From Nevskia sp. (lineage in GTDB: Bacteria; Pseudomonadota; Gammaproteobacteria; Nevskiales; Nevskiaceae), in the NCBI GenBank assembly GCA_031291075.1, contig JARLJS010000256.1, forward strand, positions 1 to 59,235: a stretch of 59,235 bases of DNA. Reading direction: 5' to 3'. The notes beneath the pieces are model-generated. The model had not been told where the DNA came from, ran no database searches, and saw nothing but the letters and a program-made list of their open reading frames with translations. Made by a program: the position numbers and the translations under genes. Numbering within the stretch: the stretch's first letter is position 1; each line of letters begins with the position of its first letter. This document shows, in pieces, positions 35,837 through 43,279 of the stretch.

Positions 35837-37393
35837 ATGGCCATCGACCTTCCGCCGCCGCTCGAGCCGCAACTCGCCCCGATCGAGGAAGTGCGCGCAC
35901 AGTCCGGCCGCGAGGTGACGATCGAGTACCGCGGCGTCCGCATCCACCTGTCCGGCCCGGCGGTCGATTCCGGCGCGGTGGACAGCGCCCGCCTGCGCAG
36001 GGACGTCGCCGCCGCCGAAACACCGTCCGACGCGGTACGCACCATCGGCTACCTGTACTACGTCTCCGCCTATCCGGCCGAACTCACCCGCTACGCCGTG
36101 GCTGGCCCGCAGGATCTGTATGTACGGGTGGTGCCGGGTCGGGTCGAGCGGGTCGACGGACCGGCCCGCCTGCTGCCCTACTTCAGCGGCCTGAGCGGAC
36201 GGACCCTGCGCTGTGCCGACCTGGAGGACGCGCGCATCCTCGCCGGCGGGGTGGCCGAACGCGCCGGGGAGAAATACAGCCCGGCCTTCCGCAGCATCGG
36301 CGGCGACCGCGTGGTGCTGGACCTGGGCGCACCCGCCGCCGGCGGCAAGCAGATGGCAGCGGCGGGGGAGTTCAGCAACTACGGCAACCGCTACGCCGGA
36401 CCCTACCTGGCCGACGCGGCACTGCGCGGCTCATTCGGCAGCGGCGACGAGCTGACGCTGGCGGGCGCCAGCAGCGTGCGCTTGCTCGGACTCGGCGGGG
36501 CCCACTCGGAGCCCTACCACGAAGGCGACGCCGGCTGGTCGCGGGTGACCCGCTTCGGCGTGTTTGGGGTGGACGGACGTTATGCCGACTTCCACCAGGC
36601 GGTCCCGATCGGCACGCTCGATGGCAGCTTCACCACTGGCGCCGCCAGCTGGCTGTACCCGGTCTACGCCGATTTCCGGCAGCGCTACAACCTGGAAGCC
36701 AGGCTCGACCGCAGCCACCAGTCGGTCGACGCCAACCTGGCCGCGGGACGCGCCGAGATCCTGTCCGAGCAGTACAACTCCTTCGAGCTGAGCCTCAGCT
36801 ATACCGGCCGCTGGCAGAGCGAGGGCCGCCGCATGGAACTGCAGGCGGCGGCGACGCTGCGCAAGGGTCTCGGCCCCACCGCCTCGCCCGGCACGCCGGC
36901 CAACCTCGCCTACTTCGTCTGGCGGCCCTCGTTCGAGGCGCGTTACGGCCTGGGCCCGCACTGGACCGCGCTCGCCGCCGGAAACTTCCAGATCGGCGGC
37001 AGCGTGGTGCCTCAGCTCGAGCAGTTCGTCGTCGGCGGCCCCGACAGCGCCCATGCCTACGAGTCGGGCGCCGGCGTCGGCGACCACGGCGAGAACCTGC
37101 GGCTGGGCGCGGAATGGAAAGGTGCCAACGACTCCTGGTACGAGCGCCACGGCCTGCGCCCGCGCCTGTTCGCCGAGTATGCGGCCGCTTCGCTGGCGCG
37201 CCGCAACAGCCTGGGCGAGAACGCCGGTGGCGTGGAAGTGGCGGATATCGGCGCGGAGGCGCCGCTCAAGTTCACCTCCTGGCTGGCCGGCACGCTGTCG
37301 CTGGCGCAGTCGGTATACGACCACGGCCGCCAGCAGAGTCCGGACGGGCTGGCGCGGAAGTACGTGTTCTTCAAGCTGGCCGCGAAGTACTGA
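35837..37393 (+). CDS. TpsB/ShlB-like outer-membrane barrel protein
   Basis: A 518-aa protein. Residues ~20-170 look like POTRA-type folds (DAVRTIGYLYYVSAYPAEL, LYVRVVPGRVERV, LPYFSGLSGRTLRCADLEDA). The rest alternates strands as in a two-partner-secretion pore, with the conserved FVVGGPDSAHAYESGAGVGD near 400 and an aromatic C terminus (FFKLAAKY). Odd points: no signal peptide is visible after the ATG at 35837, and upstream frame extension does not provide a convincing one. No TpsA partner is adjacent. It is probably a secretion pore or assembly-type barrel; the start or the export signal needs checking. Confidence 0.65.
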   Translation: MAIDLPPPLEPQLAPIEEVRAQSGREVTIEYRGVRIHLSGPAVDSGAVDSARLRRDVAAAETPSDAVRTIGYLYYVSAYPAELTRYAVAGPQDLYVRVVPGRVERVDGPARLLPYFSGLSGRTLRCADLEDARILAGGVAERAGEKYSPAFRSIGGDRVVLDLGAPAAGGKQMAAAGEFSNYGNRYAGPYLADAALRGSFGSGDELTLAGASSVRLLGLGGAHSEPYHEGDAGWSRVTRFGVFGVDGRYADFHQAVPIGTLDGSFTTGAASWLYPVYADFRQRYNLEARLDRSHQSVDANLAAGRAEILSEQYNSFELSLSYTGRWQSEGRRMELQAAATLRKGLGPTASPGTPANLAYFVWRPSFEARYGLGPHWTALAAGNFQIGGSVVPQLEQFVVGGPDSAHAYESGAGVGDHGENLRLGAEWKGANDSWYERHGLRPRLFAEYAAASLARRNSLGENAGGVEVADIGAEAPLKFTSWLAGTLSLAQSVYDHGRQQSPDGLARKYVFFKLAAKY

Positions 37394-37401
37394 CCAGGTC
37401 C

Positions 37402-38055
37402 CTACCGACGCCGCGCCACGCCCACCTGCGCCTCGTCGCCGCGACGCATCGCCTCGCTCCGGAACAGGTCCGGCCGGTCGAGGAAGTCGGCCAGCATCCC
37501 CAGCGAATCGTTGCCCCAGAACAGCTCGCCGCGGCAGATCACCGTCGGCACGCCGAACACACCCTGGGCGATGGCGGCAGCGGTGTTGTCGGCCAGTTGC
37601 TGCTTCACCTGCGGCGCCTCGATCAGCGGGCCCGGGTCGGACACGCCGAGCCGGGCGGTCAACACCTTCCACTCGGCCGGATCGCCGATGTCGCGGCCCT
37701 CGCCGAAGATGAAGCCGTACACCTCGCGCACGACGGCCTCACCGGCGCCGAGCGCCACGATCAGCCGCAGCGCAGGCAGCGGGTTGAACGGGTGGCGCGG
37801 CGGCACCCGGAACGGGATGCCCTGCTGCGCCGCGGTCCACACGCAGTGGCGGTACAGGTGCTTGCGCTTGGCCGGGATCTCGGCCGGGCCAAGCTGGCCC
37901 CAGTGCTTGAGCAGGCCGGCGAACAGCACCGGCACGTACTCGATGCGCAGGCGCGGACGCAGGCGGTCGAGTCCGTGGAAGTGGAGATAGGCGAACGGCG
38001 AGATCACGTCGAAGTACCAACGGGCCTCGACCGGTTCCTCCACCACAGTCTGCAT
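37402..38055 (-). CDS. 2-hydroxychromene-2-carboxylate isomerase-like (DsbA family)
   Basis: A 217-aa thioredoxin-fold protein of the kappa-GST/HCCA isomerase type. The N terminus FDVISPFAYLHFHGLDRL has serine in the place of the DsbA cysteine, as in the isomerases; GVFGVPTVIC supplies the cis-proline, and LFWGNDSLGML the conserved end. These enzymes use glutathione to isomerise aromatic breakdown products (naphthalene pathway); many homologues have other roles. The start has GGAGG directly upstream. It lies 28 bases from the yceH gene and both are on the minus strand. Confidence 0.85.
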   Translation of the reverse strand: MQTVVEEPVEARWYFDVISPFAYLHFHGLDRLRPRLRIEYVPVLFAGLLKHWGQLGPAEIPAKRKHLYRHCVWTAAQQGIPFRVPPRHPFNPLPALRLIVALGAGEAVVREVYGFIFGEGRDIGDPAEWKVLTARLGVSDPGPLIEAPQVKQQLADNTAAAIAQGVFGVPTVICRGELFWGNDSLGMLADFLDRPDLFRSEAMRRGDEAQVGVARRR

Positions 38056-38083
38056 GACCTCCTCCTGTGCCCGCGGACCTTGC

Positions 38084-38719
38084 TCAGCCCGGGGCGAGAC
38101 GCTGCTCCAGCTCGGCCACCCGCGTTTCCAGCGCCTGCAGCCGCTCCTCCAGCAGCGCCAGGGCGGTGTCGCCGGAGGAGCCGCCGCCACGGGCCGGCGC
38201 CGCTGCCGGCACCACCGCCGGCGGCTCGCCGCACAGCAGATGCGCATGGCGCGATTCCTTCTGCCCGGGCGCGCGCGGCAGCTCGGCGACCAGCGGCTGC
38301 GCCCGGTCCTGCAGCGAGGCCAGCGCCTCGTCCAGTCCGGCGACGTCCGCCGGGCCGCCCAGGGCCTGCGCGTTGGCGCGCAACTCGGAGACCGTCTGCG
38401 GGCCGCGCAGCATCAGCGTCACCAGCACCGCCAACTCGGCCGGCTTGAGCAGCAACTGGTGCTGCATATGGTGGCGCCACTTGACGGCGCGGCCGCTGTG
38501 CTCGTCGCGCGCCGCCAGGCGATCGCGCTCCAGCCGGTTCAGCGCCGCCCCGGTATCGCCCTCGCCGAGGTTCATGATGGGGCTGCGCACCGTCTTCTGG
38601 TTGGCGGCGAGCATGACGGCGTTGACCGTCATCGGGTAGTACTGCGGGGTGACAACGGATTTTTCCACCAGCACGGCAAGCACACGCGCCTCGGCGGGAC
38701 TGAGCAGGAGTTCGGACAC
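38084..38719 (-). CDS. yceH: YceH family protein (DUF480)
   Basis: A 211-aa member of DUF480: two winged-helix units with the family start LLSPAEARVLAVLVEKSVVT, PQYYPMTVNAVMLAANQKT and LGEGDTGAALNRLERD, then LLKPAELAVLVTLMLRGPQT. The C terminus holds a coiled-coil-like helix (LLEERLQALETRVAELEQRL) typical of YceH. Family role unknown, presumed DNA-binding. Length is normal. Confidence 0.9.
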   Translation of the reverse strand: MSELLLSPAEARVLAVLVEKSVVTPQYYPMTVNAVMLAANQKTVRSPIMNLGEGDTGAALNRLERDRLAARDEHSGRAVKWRHHMQHQLLLKPAELAVLVTLMLRGPQTVSELRANAQALGGPADVAGLDEALASLQDRAQPLVAELPRAPGQKESRHAHLLCGEPPAVVPAAAPARGGGSSGDTALALLEERLQALETRVAELEQRLAPG

Positions 38720-38793
38720 GGGGAACCGTATGAATGGACCGCCGGAATCCTAGCGCGTTCCCGCGCGCCGGCGGAAGCCGCCGAAGCGGGGAA

Positions 38794-39252
38794 TCAGAAA
38801 ATGCCGCAGGCCAGGCCGGCGGCGAAGGTCTGGCCCAGCTCGCGGCAGCGGCCCAGCCCATCCCCATCCGGCTCGCCCTTCACCACCACCGGCTCGGCGA
38901 TGCGGGTCCAGGCGCCGCCGGTGGCGATGCGTTCGATCGCCCGCACCGCGCCGCTGCCGTCGTTGCCGGCGCTGACGAGCACCGCGTAGGGCATGCCCAG
39001 CTTGCGGCCCTCGGTCGGATAGTAGACGCGGTCGAGGAAGTCCTTCACCGCGCCGGACATGTAGCCGAAGTTCTCGGGCGTGCCGATGAGCAGGCCATCG
39101 GCCCACAGCAGGTCCTCGACGCCGGCCTCCAGCGCCGGCCGCAGCCGCAGCTCCACCTCGTCCGCGAACTCGCCGGCGCCGTCGCAGGCGGCCTGGAGCA
39201 GCGAGCGGGTGCGGCCGGTCTGGCTGCTGTAGATGACGAGCAGGTGCTTCAT
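38794..39252 (-). CDS. Flavodoxin-fold NAD(P)H oxidoreductase-like protein
   Basis: A 152-aa protein with the FMN phosphate loop YSSQTGRTRSLLQAA at the N terminus and the isoalloxazine-contact loop GTPENFGYMSGAVKDFLDRV, as in NADPH-dependent FMN reductases and WrbA-like flavodoxins. LVSAGNDGSGA forms the third cofactor loop. It is a small soluble redox protein. Start at 39252 gives MKHLLVIYSS. Confidence 0.85.
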   Translation of the reverse strand: MKHLLVIYSSQTGRTRSLLQAACDGAGEFADEVELRLRPALEAGVEDLLWADGLLIGTPENFGYMSGAVKDFLDRVYYPTEGRKLGMPYAVLVSAGNDGSGAVRAIERIATGGAWTRIAEPVVVKGEPDGDGLGRCRELGQTFAAGLACGIF

Positions 39253-39477
39253 CCGCACATGATGCCCGCAACGTGACGCAGTGCGCGGTCGGCGGCGCCG
39301 GTTTTGCACAGAATCCGCCCAGGGAAGCGGTGCCGGCGTCTTGAAGGGAATGCAAGCATGTCTACAATAAGGGAAATTTCGGCTATGCCGCCGTCGTTCA
39401 GTCCCCCGGACGGGCGTCACCCAGCACACTCCGGGGTGCCGACGCCTTATGATGCAATGGGTTCCCGGAAGATCCGA

Positions 39478-40236
39478 ATGACCGGCTCAGCGACGATCAG
39501 CGCGTTCCTGGCATTTTGTGCCCAAGGCAATCCACGCTTCATCCATCCGATCCCGGAGCGCACCTCCTACGAGCAGATGCTGGTCGACCTGGAGAACGGC
39601 GATCCCGCGGTAAGGACCGCCTTCAACTGGGCCAAGCAGGCGCAGAACGCGGGCGACGAGGCGGTGCTGGCCGAATGGCGCCGCTACGCCGCCGCCGAGC
39701 GCGCCAGCATCCGGCGTGTCGTCACGGTCCGCCACCAGTTCGACCCGCCGCCTTCCGCCGACGCGCTGGCGGGCCTGCAGCTGCGCCTGGGCGACGCCAG
39801 CCCCGACCTGCTGGAGCTGTACCGCCAGCACGACGGCGCCAGCCTGTTCGTCGACACCGAGGATGACGGCAGCGGCCTGTTCTTCTTTCCCGTCGCCGAA
39901 ATGGACATGGAGCGCGAGGGCGTGGCCGAGCGTCTCGACGCGCCGCCGATGGAGACGGTGGAGGACAACCAGCTGCAGGTGTTCGGCAAGCCCGCCTGGT
40001 TCGGCTCGGCGGTGGTCTTCGCCGGCTTCGGCTACGCGCCGGAGCGCCTGCTGCTGCCCACCACCGGCGAGTACCGCGGCCATGTATTCCTGTTCACCCA
40101 CGACCCGCCGCGGCTGGTGCGTATCTGCGATTCGCTCGGCGCCCTGCTGGACCTGCTGCGGCAGCGGCCGGTCGAACTGCTGGGCGATTTCGGCGGCGCC
40201 AGCTACCACGGTGCCTCGGCCTACCAGACGGGATAG
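39478..40236 (+). CDS. SMI1/KNR4-like domain protein
   Basis: A 252-aa cytoplasmic protein. Residues ~85-240 carry the SMI1/KNR4 pattern: LRLGDASPDLLELYRQHDGA, SLFVDTEDDGSGLFFFPVAE and FGKPAWFGSAVVFAGFG, with the final LGALLDLL helix. Bacterial members often act as immunity proteins against contact-dependent or secreted toxins, but free-standing ones also occur. No toxin gene is adjacent. The start at 39478 is chosen because GGAAG lies seven bases upstream; ATGs at 39457 and 39358 are alternatives. Confidence 0.65.
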   Translation: MTGSATISAFLAFCAQGNPRFIHPIPERTSYEQMLVDLENGDPAVRTAFNWAKQAQNAGDEAVLAEWRRYAAAERASIRRVVTVRHQFDPPPSADALAGLQLRLGDASPDLLELYRQHDGASLFVDTEDDGSGLFFFPVAEMDMEREGVAERLDAPPMETVEDNQLQVFGKPAWFGSAVVFAGFGYAPERLLLPTTGEYRGHVFLFTHDPPRLVRICDSLGALLDLLRQRPVELLGDFGGASYHGASAYQTG

Positions 40237-40241
40237 CTTCC

Positions 40242-40856
40242 CTAATCAAGCGGCGTAGCGAGGAATTCCGGCAACTGTTCCGCCCGCGCCGAATAAGCGC
40301 TCAGCAGCGGGTAGCGCGCGGCTTCGACGAGGTCGGCGATGTAGTACTGGGTGAAGCGCCAGGCCACGGCGACGGTGACGTCGGCCTGGGTCAGGCGTTC
40401 GCCCAGCAGCCACGGCCGCGCCCTCATCGCCGCCGCCTCCAGCGCGGCGTAGGTGGCGTCGATCTGGCCCCCTACGCGCTCCAGCCAGGGCTGGTGCTGC
40501 TTCTCGGGCGGCCGCTGCTGCCGCTCGTAGATCACCTGCACGGTCTTGTCGCAGGCGGTCAGCGCGAAGCCGATGAGCTGCAGCGCGCGGCGCCGTTCCG
40601 GACCGCCGGGCGGCATCAGGCTCCGGCCGGGGCCGGCCAGCTCCTCCAGGTAGTCCAGGATCAGGGTCGAGTCGATCAGGATCTCGCCGTCGTCGCACAC
40701 CAGGGTCGGCGCCTTCACCATGGGGTTGATGCGGGCGAATTCCTCGAAGTTGCGGAACACCGACAGCTTGCGGTGCTCGTGCGGCAGCCCCCACAGCTTG
40801 AGCGAGATGGCGACGCGCCGCACGTAAGGTGAATCGAGCATACCGATCAGTTGCAT
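40242..40856 (-). CDS. Glutathione S-transferase
   Basis: A 204-aa GST. The thioredoxin-like N-terminal domain begins LIGMLDSPYVRRVAISLKLW with Ser-Pro-Tyr as the glutathione-activating region, then NPMVKAPTLVCDDGEILIDS (cis-proline and glutathione gamma-glutamyl contact). The all-helical C-terminal domain has LTQADVTVAVAWRF, the conserved N-capping aspartate box. It is 29 bases from a GST-SnoaL fusion on the same strand. Confidence 0.9.
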   Translation of the reverse strand: MQLIGMLDSPYVRRVAISLKLWGLPHEHRKLSVFRNFEEFARINPMVKAPTLVCDDGEILIDSTLILDYLEELAGPGRSLMPPGGPERRRALQLIGFALTACDKTVQVIYERQQRPPEKQHQPWLERVGGQIDATYAALEAAAMRARPWLLGERLTQADVTVAVAWRFTQYYIADLVEAARYPLLSAYSARAEQLPEFLATPLD

Positions 40857-40885
40857 GGGATTTCCGGTCGGGGGATGGGAGGTGG

Positions 40886-41917
40886 TCAGGCGCTTGCGCC
40901 GTAATAGGCTTCGCCGTAGCGGATGCGGCCGGCGTGGTCGAGCACCCAGCGTTCGGCCGCGCGGCTGCGCCGGCCGTCGAGGTCGGCGTCGTACACCACC
41001 AGCACGGTCGAGGTCGCGGGATCCCAGTCGGCCGCTTCCAGCCTGAACTCGATCCGCGGGATGCGTTCGAGGGCCGCGCTCCAGTATCGGCGCAGGCCGT
41101 CCTGGCCCTCGACCCGGGCGTGGCCCAGGATGCTCTCGGCCTTGGGGCTGACGAAGGCGGCACCTTCGGCCGCGAACATGGCCAGCACGGCATCGAGGTC
41201 GCGCGCGTTCCACGCGGCCACCCAGCGCCGCGCCAGCCGTAGCGCGTCCTCGGCGCTGATCACCGCGCGGTGATAGGGACGGCCGCCCGGCATCACCGGC
41301 GGCCAGTCGCGCTCCGCTTCCGCCTCCGCCAGCCAGGCCCGCACCGCCGGCAGCCCGGCGACGCGGTCGATATAGACCCGCGCCTGCGCGGAGACCGTGA
41401 GCCCGTACTGCAGCACGCGGAGGGCCAGCGGCGTGTAGAACGCGTCCGCCGCGCTGTACGCCCCACACAGGAAGCCGCCGCCGGCATCGGCCGAGGCGAA
41501 GATGGCATCGGCGCGCGCCATCTGGGCGGTGGCCCGCGCGCTCAGCGCCCGCGGCTCGCCCGGGCTGAAGGCGTCGAACGAGCACTCCTCCCGCACGGCG
41601 CCGAAGGATGAATGCATCTCCGCACAGAGCGAACGCGCCCGTGCGCGCAGCACGCGGTCCGCCGGCCAGATGCCGCGGTCCGGGAACAACTCGGCCAGGG
41701 TCTCGACGATGGCCAGGGTATCGCCCACCACCAGCTCGCCGGCGATCAGCACCGGCACGGTGCCGGCGGCGTGCAGGGCACGCACGGTCCCGGCCCAGTC
41801 GGCGCGCGTGTACGGCACCTGCTGCGTCTCGAACGGGATGCCGAGCTGCTTCATCAGCAGCCACGGCCGCATCGACCAGCTCGAAAACCGGCGATTGCCG
41901 ATGACGAGTTTCAGCAT
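40886..41917 (-). CDS. Fusion: GST plus SnoaL-like (NTF2) domain
   Basis: A 343-aa protein with two domains. Residues 1-220 form a GST: LKLVIGNRRFSSWSMRPWLL, AGTVPVLIAGELVVGDTLAI, and the helical box LCGAYSAADAFYTPLALRVL. Residues ~232-343 form an NTF2-like domain: DALRLARRWVAAWNARDLDA, VLAMFAAEGAAFVSPKAESI, ending in RAAERWVLDHAGRIRYGEAYYG. The linker (GGRPYHRAVI) is short and the frame is continuous. Stand-alone GSTs of this subtype end where the linker starts. The fused domain might bind or isomerise the conjugated product. The upstream gene order (small membrane protein, LysR) suggests control by that regulator. Confidence 0.82.
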   Translation of the reverse strand: MLKLVIGNRRFSSWSMRPWLLMKQLGIPFETQQVPYTRADWAGTVRALHAAGTVPVLIAGELVVGDTLAIVETLAELFPDRGIWPADRVLRARARSLCAEMHSSFGAVREECSFDAFSPGEPRALSARATAQMARADAIFASADAGGGFLCGAYSAADAFYTPLALRVLQYGLTVSAQARVYIDRVAGLPAVRAWLAEAEAERDWPPVMPGGRPYHRAVISAEDALRLARRWVAAWNARDLDAVLAMFAAEGAAFVSPKAESILGHARVEGQDGLRRYWSAALERIPRIEFRLEAADWDPATSTVLVVYDADLDGRRSRAAERWVLDHAGRIRYGEAYYGASA

Positions 41918-41961
41918 GATTCCCTCTCCTGCCCCGGCTTTTGTCCCGGATTGTTGCATGA

Positions 41962-42147
41962 TCAGGTTACGGCGCAGCGCAGGTCGTCGGTTGCCTGGCG
42001 TGCGGCCGGCTGTCCCGCGTGCGCGTAGCGCTCCGCATACGCAGCCGGGGACGGCTGCCCCGCCACCAGGCCGTAGCCGAAGGCGACGTGCACCAGCACC
42101 GCCGTCGCCAGCCCCGCCAGCTTGATCCACCATTCGTGCGTGACCAT
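41962..42147 (-). CDS. Small single-pass membrane protein
   Basis: A 61-aa protein: N-terminal VTHEWWIKLAG, one transmembrane helix (LATAVLVHVAFGYGLVAGQP) and a short hydrophilic tail with YAERYAHAGQPAA. An AGGTGGGA ribosome site lies just upstream of the ATG. It is divergent from the LysR gene and 44 bases before the GST-SnoaL fusion, so it may be the first gene of a LysR-controlled unit. No family recognised. Confidence 0.5.
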   Translation of the reverse strand: MVTHEWWIKLAGLATAVLVHVAFGYGLVAGQPSPAAYAERYAHAGQPAARQATDDLRCAVT

Positions 42148-42246
42148 GTCCCACCTCGCATAATCAGAAAAACTTTCGCCACCCGGCACCGCATATCCCG
42201 CCGGGTGCGCAGGTATTCTCTGGCTGGACAAGGGCGCGATCAAACG

Positions 42247-42279
42247 ATATGTTTTTCCAACATATTAAGTTTTTCTTAA
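42247..42279. promoter_or_regulatory. LysR-type operator between small membrane protein and LysR genes
   Basis: A perfect inverted repeat ATATGTT (42247-42253) and AACATAT (42259-42265), five bases apart, fits the LysR-type T-N11-A rule. A second inverted repeat TTAAG/CTTAA (42265-42279) overlaps it. The block is strongly A/T-rich and ends just before the LysR start at 42286. Confidence 0.6.
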
Positions 42280-42285
42280 GATGAA

Positions 42286-43194
42286 ATGAGTACGCGCCTG
42301 CCTCTCACCGCGCTGCGCGCCTTCGAAGCGGTGGCCTCGCACATGAGTTTCGCCACCGCCGCGGCGGCGCTCTACGTCAGCCCGGCGGCGGTCAGCCAGC
42401 AGGTGCGCGCGCTGGAAGCCACGCTCGGCTATCCCCTGTTCGAGCGCCTGGGCAGCTCGATCCGCCTCACCGCGCAGGGGGCGCAGCTGCTGCCGCGGGT
42501 GAAGCGCGGCTTCGACGAACTGCGGCGGGCGATGGAGGAAGCGGCGCACAGCCACGACGCGACGCAGCTCACGGTGAGCATGCTCGCCTCCTTCCTGCAG
42601 CGCTGGCTGCTGCCGCGCCTGCCCGGGTTCCACCGCGCGCATCCGGACATCGACCTGCGGCTCTCCGCCAGCAACCTGGTGGTCGACCTGGCCGGCAGCG
42701 ACTTCCACGCTGCGATCCGTTTCGGCGGCGGGCGCTGGCCGGGCCTGACCGCCACCCACCTGTTCGACGACTGGCTGGTGCCGGTGTGCAGCCCGGAGCA
42801 GCTGGAGCGGCTCGGACCGATCCGCAGCTTCGCCGACCTGCGCGGCTGGACCCTGTTGCACAGCGACACCGAGCCATGGAACGACTGGGTCAGGCCGCTG
42901 TTCGGCAAGCGCTGCCAGGTGCCGGCGCGCTCGGTGCTGGACGACTCGGCGGCGGTGGCGATCGCCGCCGAGCGCGGCCACGGCGCGGGCCTGGCGCGCT
43001 GGTCGCTGGCGGCCGCCGACGTGTACAACGGCCGCCTCGCCTGCGCGGCGGAATGGGCGGTGCGTCACCGCCGCAGCTACCACCTGGTCGCCGTGCCAGC
43101 CAAGACCCGGCTGCCGGCGGTGCGCGCCTTCGGCGACTGGCTGCTGACCGAGGCCACGGCCTTCCCGCCGCCGCCGGTGAAGCTGCGGCGCTGA
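42286..43194 (+). CDS. LysR family transcriptional regulator (GcvA-like)
   Basis: A 302-aa regulator. The N-terminal helix-turn-helix has the GcvA form PLTALRAFEAVASHMSFATA, LYVSPAAVSQQVRALEATLG. The substrate-binding domain follows (LTVSMLASFLQRWLLPRLPGF, DFHAAIRFGGGRWPGL, LDDSAAVAIAAERGHGAGLA), typical of GcvA-type LysRs. The divergent partner is the small membrane protein and the two GST genes, probably its targets. The inducer is unknown. Confidence 0.9.
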   Translation: MSTRLPLTALRAFEAVASHMSFATAAAALYVSPAAVSQQVRALEATLGYPLFERLGSSIRLTAQGAQLLPRVKRGFDELRRAMEEAAHSHDATQLTVSMLASFLQRWLLPRLPGFHRAHPDIDLRLSASNLVVDLAGSDFHAAIRFGGGRWPGLTATHLFDDWLVPVCSPEQLERLGPIRSFADLRGWTLLHSDTEPWNDWVRPLFGKRCQVPARSVLDDSAAVAIAAERGHGAGLARWSLAAADVYNGRLACAAEWAVRHRRSYHLVAVPAKTRLPAVRAFGDWLLTEATAFPPPPVKLRR

Positions 43195-43279
43195 CGACCC
43201 GTTCGTCAGTATGTTTTGACCATGCCGGGGGCCCGCCGCGGGCTCGATACTCGTTCGTATCGTCGCCGGGGGTGCATCC

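Noticed and set aside
39478-40236. SMI1-like gene as immunity part of a toxin system
   Set aside because: No toxin, polymorphic repeat or secretion gene is adjacent, so no system is claimed.
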